Of a DNA stretch of 64,000 nucleotides, positions 24,993-36,980 are shown in pieces. Source of the DNA: Trochalopteron elliotii (lineage: Eukaryota > Chordata > Aves > Passeriformes > Leiothrichidae). Each line of letters starts with the position of its first letter. The first letter of the stretch is position 1. A program made the translations under genes and the position numbers. Under the pieces are notes generated by a model. The model was not told where the DNA came from. It saw only the letters and a program-made list of their open reading frames with translations, and made no database searches. The stretch is from contig JANPWX010019802.1 in assembly GCA_024734555.1 (NCBI GenBank), positions 2,371,393 through 2,435,392 on the forward strand, in the 5' to 3' direction.

Positions 24993-26186
24993 TGTGTTGA
25001 TTTTTACACAGCCTGGTTTTTGGTTGTGGAGGGGCCACAGAAGTGGCTTCTGTGAGAAGCTGCCAGAAGCTTCTACCATGTCTGGAAAAACCAGTCCCAG
25101 ATGGCTCTGAGGATGGACATGCTGCTGGCCAAGCCTGGGCTGATTAGAGATGTTGGTAACACCTCTGTGGTAACAGATTTAAGAAGAAAGCAAAACAAAG
25201 TTGGGCATGTTCAGGTTTTTTTCCTAGCCAGAGAAGAGAAGGAGGTGAGAACATGTGAGGGAAACAACATGGAGACACGAAGGTCAGTGGAGGAGGAGGA
25301 GAAGGAGCTGCTCCAGGCCCTGGAGCCAAGATTCCTCTGCAGGCTGTGGTGAGAGCAGGGTGAAGTGCCCCTGCAGCCCCTGGGGATCCATGGGGGATGC
25401 AGAGATCCACCCACAGCCCCTGGGGATCCTTGGGGGATGCAGAGATCCACCCACAGCCCCTGGGGATCCACGGGGGATGGAGAGATCCNCCCCTGGGGAT
25501 CCACGGGGGATGCAGAGATCCACCCACAGCCCCTGGAGGAGGTGCCCATGCTGGAGCAGGTGGATCCCTGGAGGAGGAGGAGGCTGTGATCCTGTGGAAG
25601 ACTCAATGGAGAGAGGGGGCCCTGCTTCCAGGCTGGAGCAGCCTGTCCTTGGAGGCTGCACCCCGTGGAAGAGTGACCCACACCACAGCAGTTTTGGGGG
25701 GGACTGTGTGCCCGTGGGAGGGACTCAGGCTGCAGCAGTTTTGGGAGGACTCTGCTGGTGAGATTGGAACCACACTGGGGCAGTTCACAGAGAACTGTCT
25801 CCCGTGGGAGGGACCCCAGTGTCTCACAGGGGAAGGACTCCTCTCCCTGAGCAGAGGAGGAAAACCTCAGGTGATGAACTGACCAAAACCCCCAGGCCCT
25901 GTCTGCCTGTGCTGTTGGTGGGAAGGAGGGAGGAGTTTTGGGGAAAAGGTGTTCTTTAAGGGGTTATTTTAGTTCTCATTATCCTTTTCTGATTTTGTTA
26001 GCAATAAATTCACTTTGTACCTCTAAGGTGAGCTGTTTCAGCCTTGGAATGTTTTCTTCTGGTCCTTACCTCAACTCATGAACTCTTTGTTAAATTTTTC
26101 TCTCTCCTCTGCCCAGCTGTGACAGGGGAGGGTAAGTGAGCAGCTCTCCTGGGTGCCTGGTATTCAGCCAGTGTCAAACCATGACA
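24993..26186 (+). mobile_element. ERV LTR, long GC-rich avian family (copy 2, with minisatellite)
   Basis: This copy is related to 8758-9694 and 28928-30010 through the CCACAGAAGTGGCTTCTGTG start block, GAACATGTGAGGGAAACAAC, AAGGTCAGTGGAGGAGG, the GC-rich middle, CTCATTATCCTTTTCTGATT, the AATAAA of GCAATAAATTCACTTTG, and a tail CCAGTGTCAAACCATGACA. It is the longest of the three because one segment of its middle is expanded into a 40-bp tandem array (25377-25529). The start may be 24993 or 24995. No clear target duplication was found. Several ORFs over 100 codons run through it, one with an X at the ambiguous base; all are products of GC-rich repeats and are rejected as genes. Confidence 0.8.
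25377..25529 (+). repeat. 40-bp minisatellite inside LTR (4 units)
   Basis: The unit begins CCCCTGGGGATCCA, continues GGGGGATGCAGAGATCC and ends ACCCACAG. Units lie at 25377-25416, 25417-25456, 25457-25489 (short, ending at an N) and 25490-25529. The three full units differ by only one to three bases. The N at 25489 with loss of about 7 bases suggests a collapsed or joined assembly, so the true copy number may be higher. Confidence 0.92.
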
Positions 26187-28927
26187 GAGAGCCACAAGAG
26201 TTCTGTCACTAGTGAGCTGAAATGCAAAGTTAGGAATTCAACTGATGTCCTATTTCTTTGTAAGAAGTGGGTCAAGTGCCAGAACTTTTAAGGCAAGGAG
26301 TACTTTAAATCATTGCTGTCCCTGGGCACTGTCCAAATAGTGATATTTAATAAAATAACAAACTAATAATCCAGCAAAGGGTAGGTTTGCAAATTTCCAG
26401 GAGTTTTCTGCTTTTTCTGCCTAGCAGCATCACTTTCCTGAGCCTCTATTTGCTGGTTCTATCAGTGTGATATCAGTTCAGGCTGGTGTTGGGAGAGCAG
26501 GGAAGGTATAGAATCCAAATCTGGCAGAAAAGATGACTTGCCTAGGCAGATCCATACATAATAAATGCAGAACTCAGCTGGCCATAGGATGAAATCCTAT
26601 GGAACTGCATATATACATTTACTGGCACATGTGTGAGGTAGATTAATAGTTGCCAGGTGTAAAAGGTTTGAATAACCTGAACCCTTGCAAAGTGATCTCA
26701 CTTGATGCTGGCTAAATTGTCTTTTGCACGCTGATGTTGTGAACAGGAATAGAAATATTCCTGTGTTTATACGAGCATTCCAGCACCTAGTCTGAGACTC
26801 CTGCAGCATGCTGCAGGCTAAACTGAAATTATACCCATCTGGATCTGAATCTTTGAACACCTTGGATAAAGTAGCTTTGGTACAAACTGTTCGTGAGAAA
26901 CCAGGACTCATCTGGGTAGCTAGGTTTAAGGTTTGATGAATTCCAAACACCTGCTGTGGAAAAGTGATTTCTGCCTGAATACAAGACTATAGAGTCTCAG
27001 TTAACTAGTTAACTCAGTTAATGCAATTTCTTTTGGCAATTGAGATGAAAGTGGGAGGTAATTCAATAGTGTGCTTCAAAGAGCTGTAGCATCAGGATTA
27101 TGTTTAGGTGTCCTGAAATTGCTGTTAAGTATTGTGCTTAACATAGCTATGCTGGACAAGCATTTTTAGTAGTTTTCTGTAGATAGTATGATTCAAATTT
27201 TAGTGTGGTCAAGCCAAATAGCAACAATCTATTTGTTGTTGGTTGCAGTCCTTTTTTGTATTCTTGCAAAAGTTTTAATAGTGTTTCTGTAATTCTGTTT
27301 GTGTGAAGTGAGACAAGAAACTTGCTGCATTGTGGCTGCACTGTTGGCTTTGTGATGTCTTGGTAGCAATGAAACACCCACCCCCAAGCACACCTTCTAG
27401 TAATAGTTGTATCTACACTCGAGATTCTGAAAGTGTCCACCCCTAACAGCTTTGATAGAAAACATTTCAGGTAGCTTCCAAGGACAAGAAATAGCATTGT
27501 ATGGTAGAAGCAGTAAAGCTATAGTGCATGTGATAGCCCATCCATTTTATAGAGAGCAACTATATACTTTGGGTATTTATGCTGGCTCTAAACTAAAGGA
27601 CTTTCTGCAATCAAGTATTATTGCAGTTGTAGAACACATGGAGTTTATACTGTATGGTAAGCTTTATAAATGTGTGATGAGCTGAACATGTAATCTCTTG
27701 CTTACTGCTGAGAGGGCACGGTAGTTTAAGTATAAATCAATTCCTTTTCTTTAAAACAATGGTTCAGGAAAGATAATCTTCTCCCTTCTAGCCAAACAAA
27801 TAAGTACACTGGCAAGTTCAGTTTGTCTCTTCAAATAAAAGGCAGAATTAACTTAATATAATGTTGATAATACTCAATAATCCCTCTTTGTAAGATGAGA
27901 TGATGCAAAACCCAAAGTTGCCAACTTGAGCATGCCATTTAACTAGTTTTTACTCTAAGTAATAAGAACTTTACTAAATTGCATTAAAGATATCAGTAGT
28001 CTTTGTGTTAGATAGAAAACATTTTTCAACAAGAGAGAAAATTGGAACACTTTTTTCTTGGAAGTTGGATGATTTGGGAGTGGTGGTTCTTGCAGCTCTT
28101 TTAGTGGTTTACAAAGCAATTTGTCAACTTGTTTGCTTAACAGAAACATTATTCTTACATGGTCTATGCAAGTACATGGTGATATGGAAAATTATCCTGA
28201 TGACAGAAAGAACAATTTGGAACTTTGATAAATACAAAATTTTCTTTGAAAAATTTTCTTTTCTATTAGGCATAAAAATACAAGAAATATTTCTGACATT
28301 AAAAAATACTTTTTGTCATGCTTAATATCTCATTATTAAAAAAAGATCATTTTATCAAAACATTTTCCAGAAGTCTTTTTTTCTTAGAGGACAAGAGTGG
28401 AAAAACTGTGGTCATAAGTAATTCCTGAGGAATCTATAAAGAAGATGCATGCTTGGCTCTGAATACAGTGTATTGATCTCTGTAGCAATATCAAGACTGT
28501 AGTGGAGTGTTGAAAGAGATTACTCAAAAAAAGAGGAAGCAATATGTTTAGCCACATGTACAGTTTAACTCAATCAAGAACATTTGGAACTAGGAAAGGG
28601 TAGCCACAAGCCACAGAACAACCACCAAGTTACAACAGATAAAATACCTACACAAATCTTAAGAATGGAAATTATAGCTCCTGTGGCTGTTAATACAGTC
28701 TGTCTTCTGGTTAATCAGTGGAACTTGTAACAAAAGAACAGCTCAGATGTTTTGAAGGTGTTGTCTCTATCCCTGATATACTGATAGAGATCAATCTCTA
28801 TGTCTGCAAGAACATACGAGCCCTCTGCTAAAATGATTTGAAGGTATGGAGAAAGATTTATCTGAAGAATTCTGGATTGTCTTTTGTATTAAAAGAGTAT
28901 ATTCAAGACTACTTAGCTTTTGGCCTC
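26187..28927. other. Intergenic between two same-family LTRs
   Basis: These 2.7 kb lie between two plus-strand LTRs of one family. No retroviral gag, pol or env similarity, primer binding site or polypurine tract was recognised, so it is probably ordinary intergenic sequence and not a proviral interior. ORFs of 116-117 codons on the minus strand (26597-26950, 27147-27497) are not recognised. Confidence 0.55.
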
Positions 28928-30010
28928 TGTATTGGGTTTACATAGGGTTTGGTGGTGGGAGTGCTGCAGGGGTTGGCTTCAGTGAGAAGCTTCTCCTGTG
29001 TCTGATGGGGCAAGTGCCAGGTGGCTTTGAGATAGACTTAGGCCAAGGCTAAGCCCATCTGAGACAGTGGCAGCACGTTTGGGATATTTTCAAGAAGGGG
29101 GATAAAACTATGCAATAGCAACCACACCCCAAGAGAGGAGTGAGAAGATGAAAGAGAAAAAGCTCTGCAGACTCCAAGGCCAGTGAAGAAGAAAGGGCAG
29201 GAGGTGCTCCAGGCATGAGAGAAGAGATTCCCTTGCAGCCTGTGGTGAAGACCACAGTGAGACAGCAGTGCCCCTGTATCCCATAGAGATCCACCTACCT
29301 TCTGTGGAGGATCCCACACTGGAGCACATGGATGCCCAAAAGAGGCTGTAACCCCTATAGGAAGCCCACAACGGAGCAGGTTCTAGATGAACTGTGGACC
29401 CGTGGACAGAGCCCACACTGGGGCAGGTTTGCTGGCAAGATTTGTGTCCCCGTGGGAGAGCCCAGGTTGGAGTCAAGGAGAACCCAGTGATTCCTGAAGT
29501 ACTGCACTCAGTGGGAGGGGGCAGCTCAAGACCTGGAGACTGTGGGAATGATTAATGTTAGAGAAGTTCATGAAGGACTTTATCCCATGGGAGGGAACCC
29601 CACACTGGAGTAGGGGAGGAGCATGAGGAAGAAGAAGTAGCAAAGCAATATGTGTTGAACTGACTGCAAACCCCTTCTCCATTCCCCTGTGCTGCTGAAG
29701 GGAATGAGGTAGAAAAAATCAGAGTGAAGTTGATCTGAATAATTAAGGAAAGGTGAGGGGAAGGTGTCTTTAGCTTTGTTTTTATTTCTTATTTCCTGCT
29801 ATCATCTGATTGGCAATAAATTAAATTAATCTCCCCAAGCTGAATCTGTCTTATCTATAATGGTAATGGGTGAGTGATCTCTTATACCTCTTATACCTCT
29901 TTATACCCACAAGTCTTTCATCATATTTTTTTCACCTCCATCAAGGTGATGATGGGCAGTGATAGAGCAGCTGTCATGGCCACCTGGCAGCTAAGATCAA
30001 CCCACTGCTA
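28928..30010 (+). mobile_element. ERV LTR, long GC-rich avian family (copy 3)
   Basis: This copy starts TGTATTGGGTTTACATAGG and ends near ATCAACCCACTGCTA. In between are GCTTCAGTGAGAAGCTTCTC, CAAGGCCAGTGAAGAAG, the degenerate GC-rich repeats with CCCACACTGGAGCA and CCGTGGGAGAG, then GGCAATAAATTAAATTAATC (polyadenylation signal) and GGTAATGGGTGAGTGATCTC. CCTC precedes the left end and follows the right end, a possible 4-base target duplication. It is the most complete match to the family as I know it. No internal retroviral sequence was seen. Confidence 0.83.
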
Positions 30011-33000
30011 CCTCTTATTTTTCTCATGTGTAATCCATGGCATATCCCATGAATGTTTAAGCTGTTTTTTCTCTGGTGTGAGGGAGGAAAATTAAGCACT
30101 GATGAGTCACTTGTATTTTCAGTATGTTTCCGGGCCATCTGACCTATGCAGGATTCTGCAGGGTTTATGTCATTGCATATATGTTGGCTGAGATGAGCCT
30201 AGCAGACTATTGTAAGCACAGCCAATGCTGTCCTTGGGTCACAGTTTGGATTATAAAATTTCTAAATACTTTTCTCTAAAAAGCCAAGAATATATTGAGC
30301 AATGGACCTAAATGGCTCAATTACATGATTATGGGGTAAGTGTGACATTTCTGCCAATACTCCAGAGGTCTTAGCTCAAACCTGGAAAACTTAATATATT
30401 AACATGACAAAAATCTGCACTGATCCAAGAAAGCATCAGGATTTGTTTGCAATGTTTGTAACTTCAAAGCTGTCTTACCAGATGAGGAATTTGATGTCAA
30501 TCAAGGCAATGCCTTCAGGGAATGACAGGGAAATTGTCTTTTCCTGTTCCATTAATCTTTATAGTTTTCTTTATTTTGTTTACAATTCTAAGAAGTATGA
30601 ATTATAAATTGTGATTTATATTTATAAGAACACTGTATTTTTTTCCCCCAAGATATTAGGATGTGTATATATATAATTCTGCCAGGCTTTCATACAGGTC
30701 AGGGGAGACCAAGAATAATCAGTAATCTTTATTATTTGCTCACTCTCTCTAATGATGTCCAATGCCTTTTAAATCACTTGCTAGCCTCATCACAGAAATC
30801 AGAGTATCTCCAGCCTATATGTAGTGTTCCTGCTATTTCAGCTTTACTTTTGTAAATATCCAGCATTCTTCTGTTAAAGCTGCCTCGTGTAAGTCCGTAC
30901 CAAGATCAGTCACACCTCTGACTGCAGTATAGACATACTTAAAGCCTTTGAGGAGGAATGTCTTAGAAAATTTGGGTTTGGTTACCACAAGAGCAACAGA
31001 GCATGCTAAAACAGGCAGAGTTGGGACAGAAGCTAAAGCAGAAAGTAAACACCACTACTGACAGTCTTTATAAAAAGTGCTAGATTTCTATGGTACTTGC
31101 TAAAGACAGCTATTTTCCTAGGCATTTGAAAATCCTGTCATCTTGTAAAACACAAGTCAGCAGGTTAGTGTAATGTTTAAACCTTACCAGCTTTTCAGCA
31201 GAAATAACTACTGGTAGCAGTAATAATTCGGAAGATACGTGTTCCAGCATTTTGGGATCCAGTGAGATTAGAGACATTTCAAGACAGAGGAAAACCTGCT
31301 GGGGAAAGAAATATACATGAGTGAGAAGCTCTTGCAACAAAATTCTCAAGACTACTGTGGGAACAGTCCACACAACAGCACAAACTCATGTTATGGAGGA
31401 AAAGGTCACAGCAATGCTGCTGATGTTGCAGTCAAGACTTCCTCCAGAGTGTTCATATCAAAGCATGTCAAGATGAGACATCCACATCGAGGAGATTTAA
31501 GGTGTTCTCCTCTGTGCAGCAGTAGAAGGCCTGACATTTAACTTGACTTACCAAGGAAGTTCCCATCCTGATTAAACTTTTCTGGAGAAGTATTGGATAG
31601 CATCAGCTGCTGTCTACAGAGATAGCTACACCCACAGCTGCTACATACTTGAGTCTGATCCAGTTACACAGTACGGAAGAAACAGATGGTATCTTCATCT
31701 GGTTCTATCTTCAGATAAATTGCCATGTGATCCCACTGCCTTGGAAAGCAGGACAGTCCTGCTAAAAAGGAGTGCAGATCTTCTGCTGAGAAGCCTCCAT
31801 GCTTCCCAACAGATGGATAAAATCCCTCCTCAAATTCAGATGACCGGAATTTGAAGAGTAATAAAGTCTGAGAGAGATCATACAGAGCTATAATTTGTGA
31901 TTTAAATGAAAGTGGTGAAGGAGGGAGTCTTGATTAGAAGTTTAAATAATGTTCAGCATTTATAGGGGGTGGTTGTTTCTTTGAGCCTTTATTACTTCAT
32001 GTAATTGCTGGTGAATATATTATCTGAAAGAAAATCAACCTTCAAATAAGAAGAAGAATTCATTTTTAGAAATAAATTTTTTTTCCCCTCAAGCAGTATC
32101 TCAAACTCTGCACAAAAATTCACCTTCTGATTGTGGGCCCTTCAGAATAGAAATACAAGTGACAATATCCATATCATTACTTTATAAAGTAAATGAAACA
32201 TGGCCTTTTAAACTGCAATTGGAAAGTTACCTATATCAGATGTTATGCTACTGTTCTGTAGCTCGTTTAATAAGTCTTACTATTTTCAGTTCTTACATTT
32301 ATGCCTCAGGCAAACAATTTAGTTCTATGAGCAATAGAATGTTCAAAGCTATTTTCTTACAGATTTATGTTCCTTAGCCTCAATTCTATGTCTTAACTCA
32401 CCCAGCACTCCCCAGAGTGCCATCCCATGTGTGTAAGCATAGGTATGTGCTATGACTCACCTAGAGCTATGCTAATACAGATACATGTGTCTTAGTTGGC
32501 CAGTCAGCTGATTCAAAGCACAATCTCTGCTTATAAATATGTATGTTAATGGATTTTTTTTAAACTTAGAAAAAATGCATTTGTCCATTGACACTTCGTA
32601 AGTGGAACCAGATGACCTCTTGACACCTTATCCAATCCAAATGATTTTGTTGACTCAAATGGTTAAAATTAACTTAACTTTGGATTCTTCAGCACTTAGA
32701 CTCATCCAATATGAATTATTTTGCAATTCAAGTGAAAGAGTTGGCCTACCCATTCAAGTATTATTAGGTGTGGAGTGGCAGGGACACAGAGTGATGGTTG
32801 GTGATTGTGTAAGCCTTGTTTTCTCAGACACCCAATAGTGGGGTGCAAGACTCTCATTTCAGTGTTGCTAGCTCAGGTTCTGCATCTCATATTACCAAGG
32901 CTTACTTTCAGCATCTGTTTAGTAAATTTTCTTCATACCTGATCATTACTAAAATGAAACCTAATGACTCTGTAAGTTATTACACATTCTAACAATCACC

Positions 33001-36000
33001 AGTTTGCTTTTAACATAATATAAGTATTTTAACATGATATAGCATACGTAAGAGAATTACATAAACCCCCAATTTTTATTATGGTATTGTATACCTGCTT
33101 TATGACTGTCATCTTGTTTCTTTTAGCATAGAAACTGGTCATCCACAGGAATAGCTTTTAAAAAAGATTTGTCATGTGATTGTAATTAATTACTAGCTGA
33201 CACCTTTTCCCGCCAGTCTTTGCTCCTAGAATTGCATCATATGACAAACACACCACAACATCCTTTCCTGTTGATGCAAAATCTAAAGAATTCAGCATTG
33301 TTATTAAAGTTCCTGTTGCTAATTTCTTGTCATTATACCACGGAAAATCTTTTATGTTTAATTGTATCAAAGCTATATTCTCTATGTTCATTCCTTTTGG
33401 AGATACTCAGATTGTTATAACCATAGCTATAAAAAAATGACACTATCAATAGTTAAAATGAGTGAGATATGCCTTTTATTAGATAAATATAGGTGGAGAA
33501 AAATGTGGTTTTTAAAAATACTGTTGATTGATACTATCAGTAGCTACTAAATTCTATTGCTTTCCCTTTACACTGTCTACAGGAGTATGATTATGTAATT
33601 TTCTATTTGTTGGATACTGATGGCCCTGTTTATTTTGCTGGGTAATTCATTGTTTGTTTACCAACACTTAAAACTCATTTATGCACTACATTAATCACTC
33701 TGTTTCTGCTTATTTAAAATATGACTGGTTCCTCTGTAATTAACAACCACATTTTTTGTAGTGGCTTCCTGTTTCCTGTAAGACTTGATAGACTTTAACC
33801 GTTCTGTATTTTGGTAGTTTGCAAAGTTTTGACTCCATCTGGCAGAAATGGACCAACTGAAGAACTTCACCAGTTGCAACTAATTCAAGTCAGCTGCATT
33901 GCATTCTTACTTCATTGGATATGTCAGGGGAGTTTAAACATCTTGAATCAAGGATTTCTATCACCTCATCTTTTATTTACCTTTGCTCCAGTGAGATACT
34001 GATCATTTCTTTCTGGAAATGAGTGTTTCCCTGGTGATCTCATCAGTAAAAGGAGACTCCTCATTTGGTGCTTTTGTTTAACACCCTTTGTTTTAATTTC
34101 ACAAATTGCATTTGGAATTTTCCTGAGAAATCAGAGTGCTGCCAAATCCATCTTATATGATTTTTTAGTGAAGGATGTTATTTTTAGTTTTTGCACCTTC
34201 AGAATCTTCAGTGGCATCTCCGTCATTGAAAATTTACCTTCAATATGGTTGGTTTGTAATTCCTTATTTCATCTATTTAAGTGTGAGTCTTCACAATCCT
34301 TCATATCTTCCTTGTTATTACGCTAATATTTTACCAAAATTATGTTCTTACCTTCACTACTCTGAATTGTCTCACTGACTTGAAAGGAGTATCTTCCATT
34401 CCAAGTGATATGGCAAATATTCCTGCTATTTCTCCTGTCATGTTTGCAGTCATACCAGGCCCTACAAAGCAGAGGAAGGGATCTGGGAATAGGCTGGTAT
34501 TGAAAAGGCAACCTGCACCCAGGCTGTGGTGGCAACATATCTCTTTTGTTAAAAAACTACCAAGCACTTAGCTCTAGTGCAGTTTGACCACAGCTTTTAA
34601 GTGGCTGCTTGAACAGAACTCAGATATTGCTACTTTTATTGCAAGATCAAGAACTATGTCTGGAAGAGTCTGTAGAACATCTGTTCTTCCAGAACGTGCT
34701 CTACTGCAGATAACTTGCTCCTTGCCTGGAAACTCAGCAGAAGCCCTTGCCATCTCTTTCCTGATGTGTCCAACAACAGAGATTTCTCAGTCTGATTAAG
34801 TAAACTATTACACCACCAAGTTTTCTCTGTGATGGGAAGATGTTTCCTTGTCTGTGACTTATATACTTTCTGCTGTTTCAATACTGCGTGAAGTGCTCTG
34901 GCTCTGTATTTGGCTGGAATCTGTGATAAGGACTAGTAAATTGAGAGAATGGATGTCTAGGAGCCTGGCATGTATAGAGAGTCTTTCCAAGGAAAGTGTC
35001 TACACAAAAAACGACCTCTTGGGGGGCTGTGTAAAGGATTGGAGATGATGCAGTGCCTGCTGAGGATAAAAGGGAGGGGTAGAGCTGCGTGTAACAGTTA
35101 CACCTTAGCTGTGTAACTAGAATTAGCTGTGTAAACTAGAATTTTGAAGGCAAGAATATGAACAATCTGAGCTATGAAAAGGCCCTCAGGCCTTATTTTG
35201 TGTTGTCTCAGGTTTTTATAAGTGAAAGTGAAGACTCTGAGTCTTATCAGAAGGACTGACTTTCACTTCAGTAGCAGATATCAGCTTATTGAGCAGCTTC
35301 TTGCCTAGGGAGAGCAGACATGGTTGAGGCTCCTAAGGCAGGAAGAATAGGGGGATAACCCAGGGATTGGCAGCTAAGCTGTGAAAGGAAGAACATAGGA
35401 TGAAGGAAATAATGCAGAAATAATGGCACAGTGTTTATAGAGTCCTCTCTGAGGGATGGAGACATGACAGTGGCATCCTGTATCAATTAAACTTCAAGCC
35501 TGTTTTACTGGAACAAATGAGTCAGGAGGGTCAAAGGTATTTATTCATATGACCCACTGCACGTACTAAGTAATTAAAGTCTGGCCATTCAGAGACACCC
35601 AAACATCTCTCAACAAGCACTCACACTTAAAAAAAACAAAAAAAAAAAGTGAAATCCCAGAAGTTTAAACCTTTATTAGCCACAAAGAAGACAAAAAAAG
35701 CCAGGAAAGCAGCTGAAGGCGATTTTAACTACATTTCTAACTTCTCCACAGCTGCAGTAGTTGCTGTTAATTTTGTTTTGTATTTTGTAATAATGGAAAC
35801 TGCTGTATTTGGCAGCCTTTTAGGTGGTATTAAAGATGGTAGTAACTGTTCTTTTTGGATGAAGAAGTAGCTGGAGTTGATGTTATTATTTTTGTGGTAA
35901 AAGCCTGAATCTGCTTCCCCAGTGATGAATTAGGAGATGCACACACAAAGAGGAAAAGGGAGGAAAAAGCCAAGTTAGAAAATATATCTTCTGTTTCTGC

Positions 36001-36796
36001 TTTGACTTTCATTTATAGCATTGTTGTTAGAGCAGACACAGTGACTTCAAGATTTGGCTTTTAAGAGCATTGAGCTGTTCAAAAGCATTGTTTCATTCTG
36101 CCTGTTTTAGACTTGCATCAGTGCTGCCAGACAGAGTGATCTAGCCACCTAAGACATAAGCTGAAGACACAGCAAGAAGACCAGGATGAAAAAGGTGGAA
36201 AAAAATGCTGGGGAATAAAAGAGGCACCAGTAAAAAGACGTGACAGCAGGAATGTGAGTTGTCTTCCAGCAGCTGCATTTGCTGATGCTGGAGGAAGAGT
36301 CAGTATCATGCACACACCAGGCACTGCTCTAGTCAGGGTATTTCTTAGGAGTGAGCAAAGAAGACCCAGAGGGGTCACAGTGGGTGTACTTGTTTACCAC
36401 ACAGTGTTTTCATGTTTTCACAATTTTCAGTGTTTTCACAATTACCTGGAGATCTTTCTGGCTTTATTCTTCTCTGATTTGTGTAGATAACACTGTTTGA
36501 CAGTTTGCTGAACACTGATGTTTCCTGACTATTATTTCCCTATCTGAGCTTGTCTGAGGGCAAATGCCTTTGGATATCAAATAATCAGATAATCTGAGCT
36601 GCTATTCCTGCAGTTTGAAAGCCACTCATAACTATTTGAATACCATGATTTGCCATGCCACTGACTGCTTTTTCTTCAAAGTTTTCATTACACTTTCATT
36701 TGATCTGGAATAGAGAGAGGGGTAAACATCAACTGGCCCTTATTAACCATTGTCTTCCTTACCTTGGGAGGAAATATTAATATTACAACACAGCCA
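30011..36796. other. Intergenic, nothing recognised
   Basis: Almost 6.8 kb of AT-rich sequence with only short ORFs (under about 90 codons). I found no recognisable coding exon, RNA gene or repeat family. Old, decayed repeats may be present that I cannot identify by eye. Confidence 0.6.
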
Positions 36797-36980
36797 ATTT
36801 TGGGGGAGGGTTGGGTTGGAAAGGACCTTCAAGACCGTCTAGTCTTGACCCTCTGCTGTGGGCACAGACACCTTCCTCTAGACCAGGTTGCTTGAAGTTC
36901 TGTTCAACAGTGGCTTAAACATTTAAAGGGATGGGGAATCTACAGCTTCTCAGTGCCTCACTAATCTGGCTGTAAAAAAC
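36797..36980 (-). mobile_element. CR1 LINE, 3' end fragment (minus strand)
   Basis: On the plus strand this reads TTGGGTTGGAAAGGACCTTC, AAGACCGTCTAGTCTTGACC, GACACCTTCCTCTAGACCAG and AAGGGATGGGGAATCTACAG, which is the reverse complement of a CR1 3' end. It decays after about 36980. Confidence 0.87.

Noticed and set aside
25144..25882. Several ORFs of 120-170 codons on both strands, rich in repeated PWIPRG or GDAEIHPQ phrases
   Set aside because: They are translations of the 40-bp minisatellite and GC-rich LTR middle. A unit of 40 bases shifts frame at each repeat, so this is not a repeat protein.
34899..34930. TGTATTTGGCTGGAATC-like sequence resembling an LTR start
   Set aside because: Only the first 15 bases or so resemble the LTR family at 22364; the following sequence does not.
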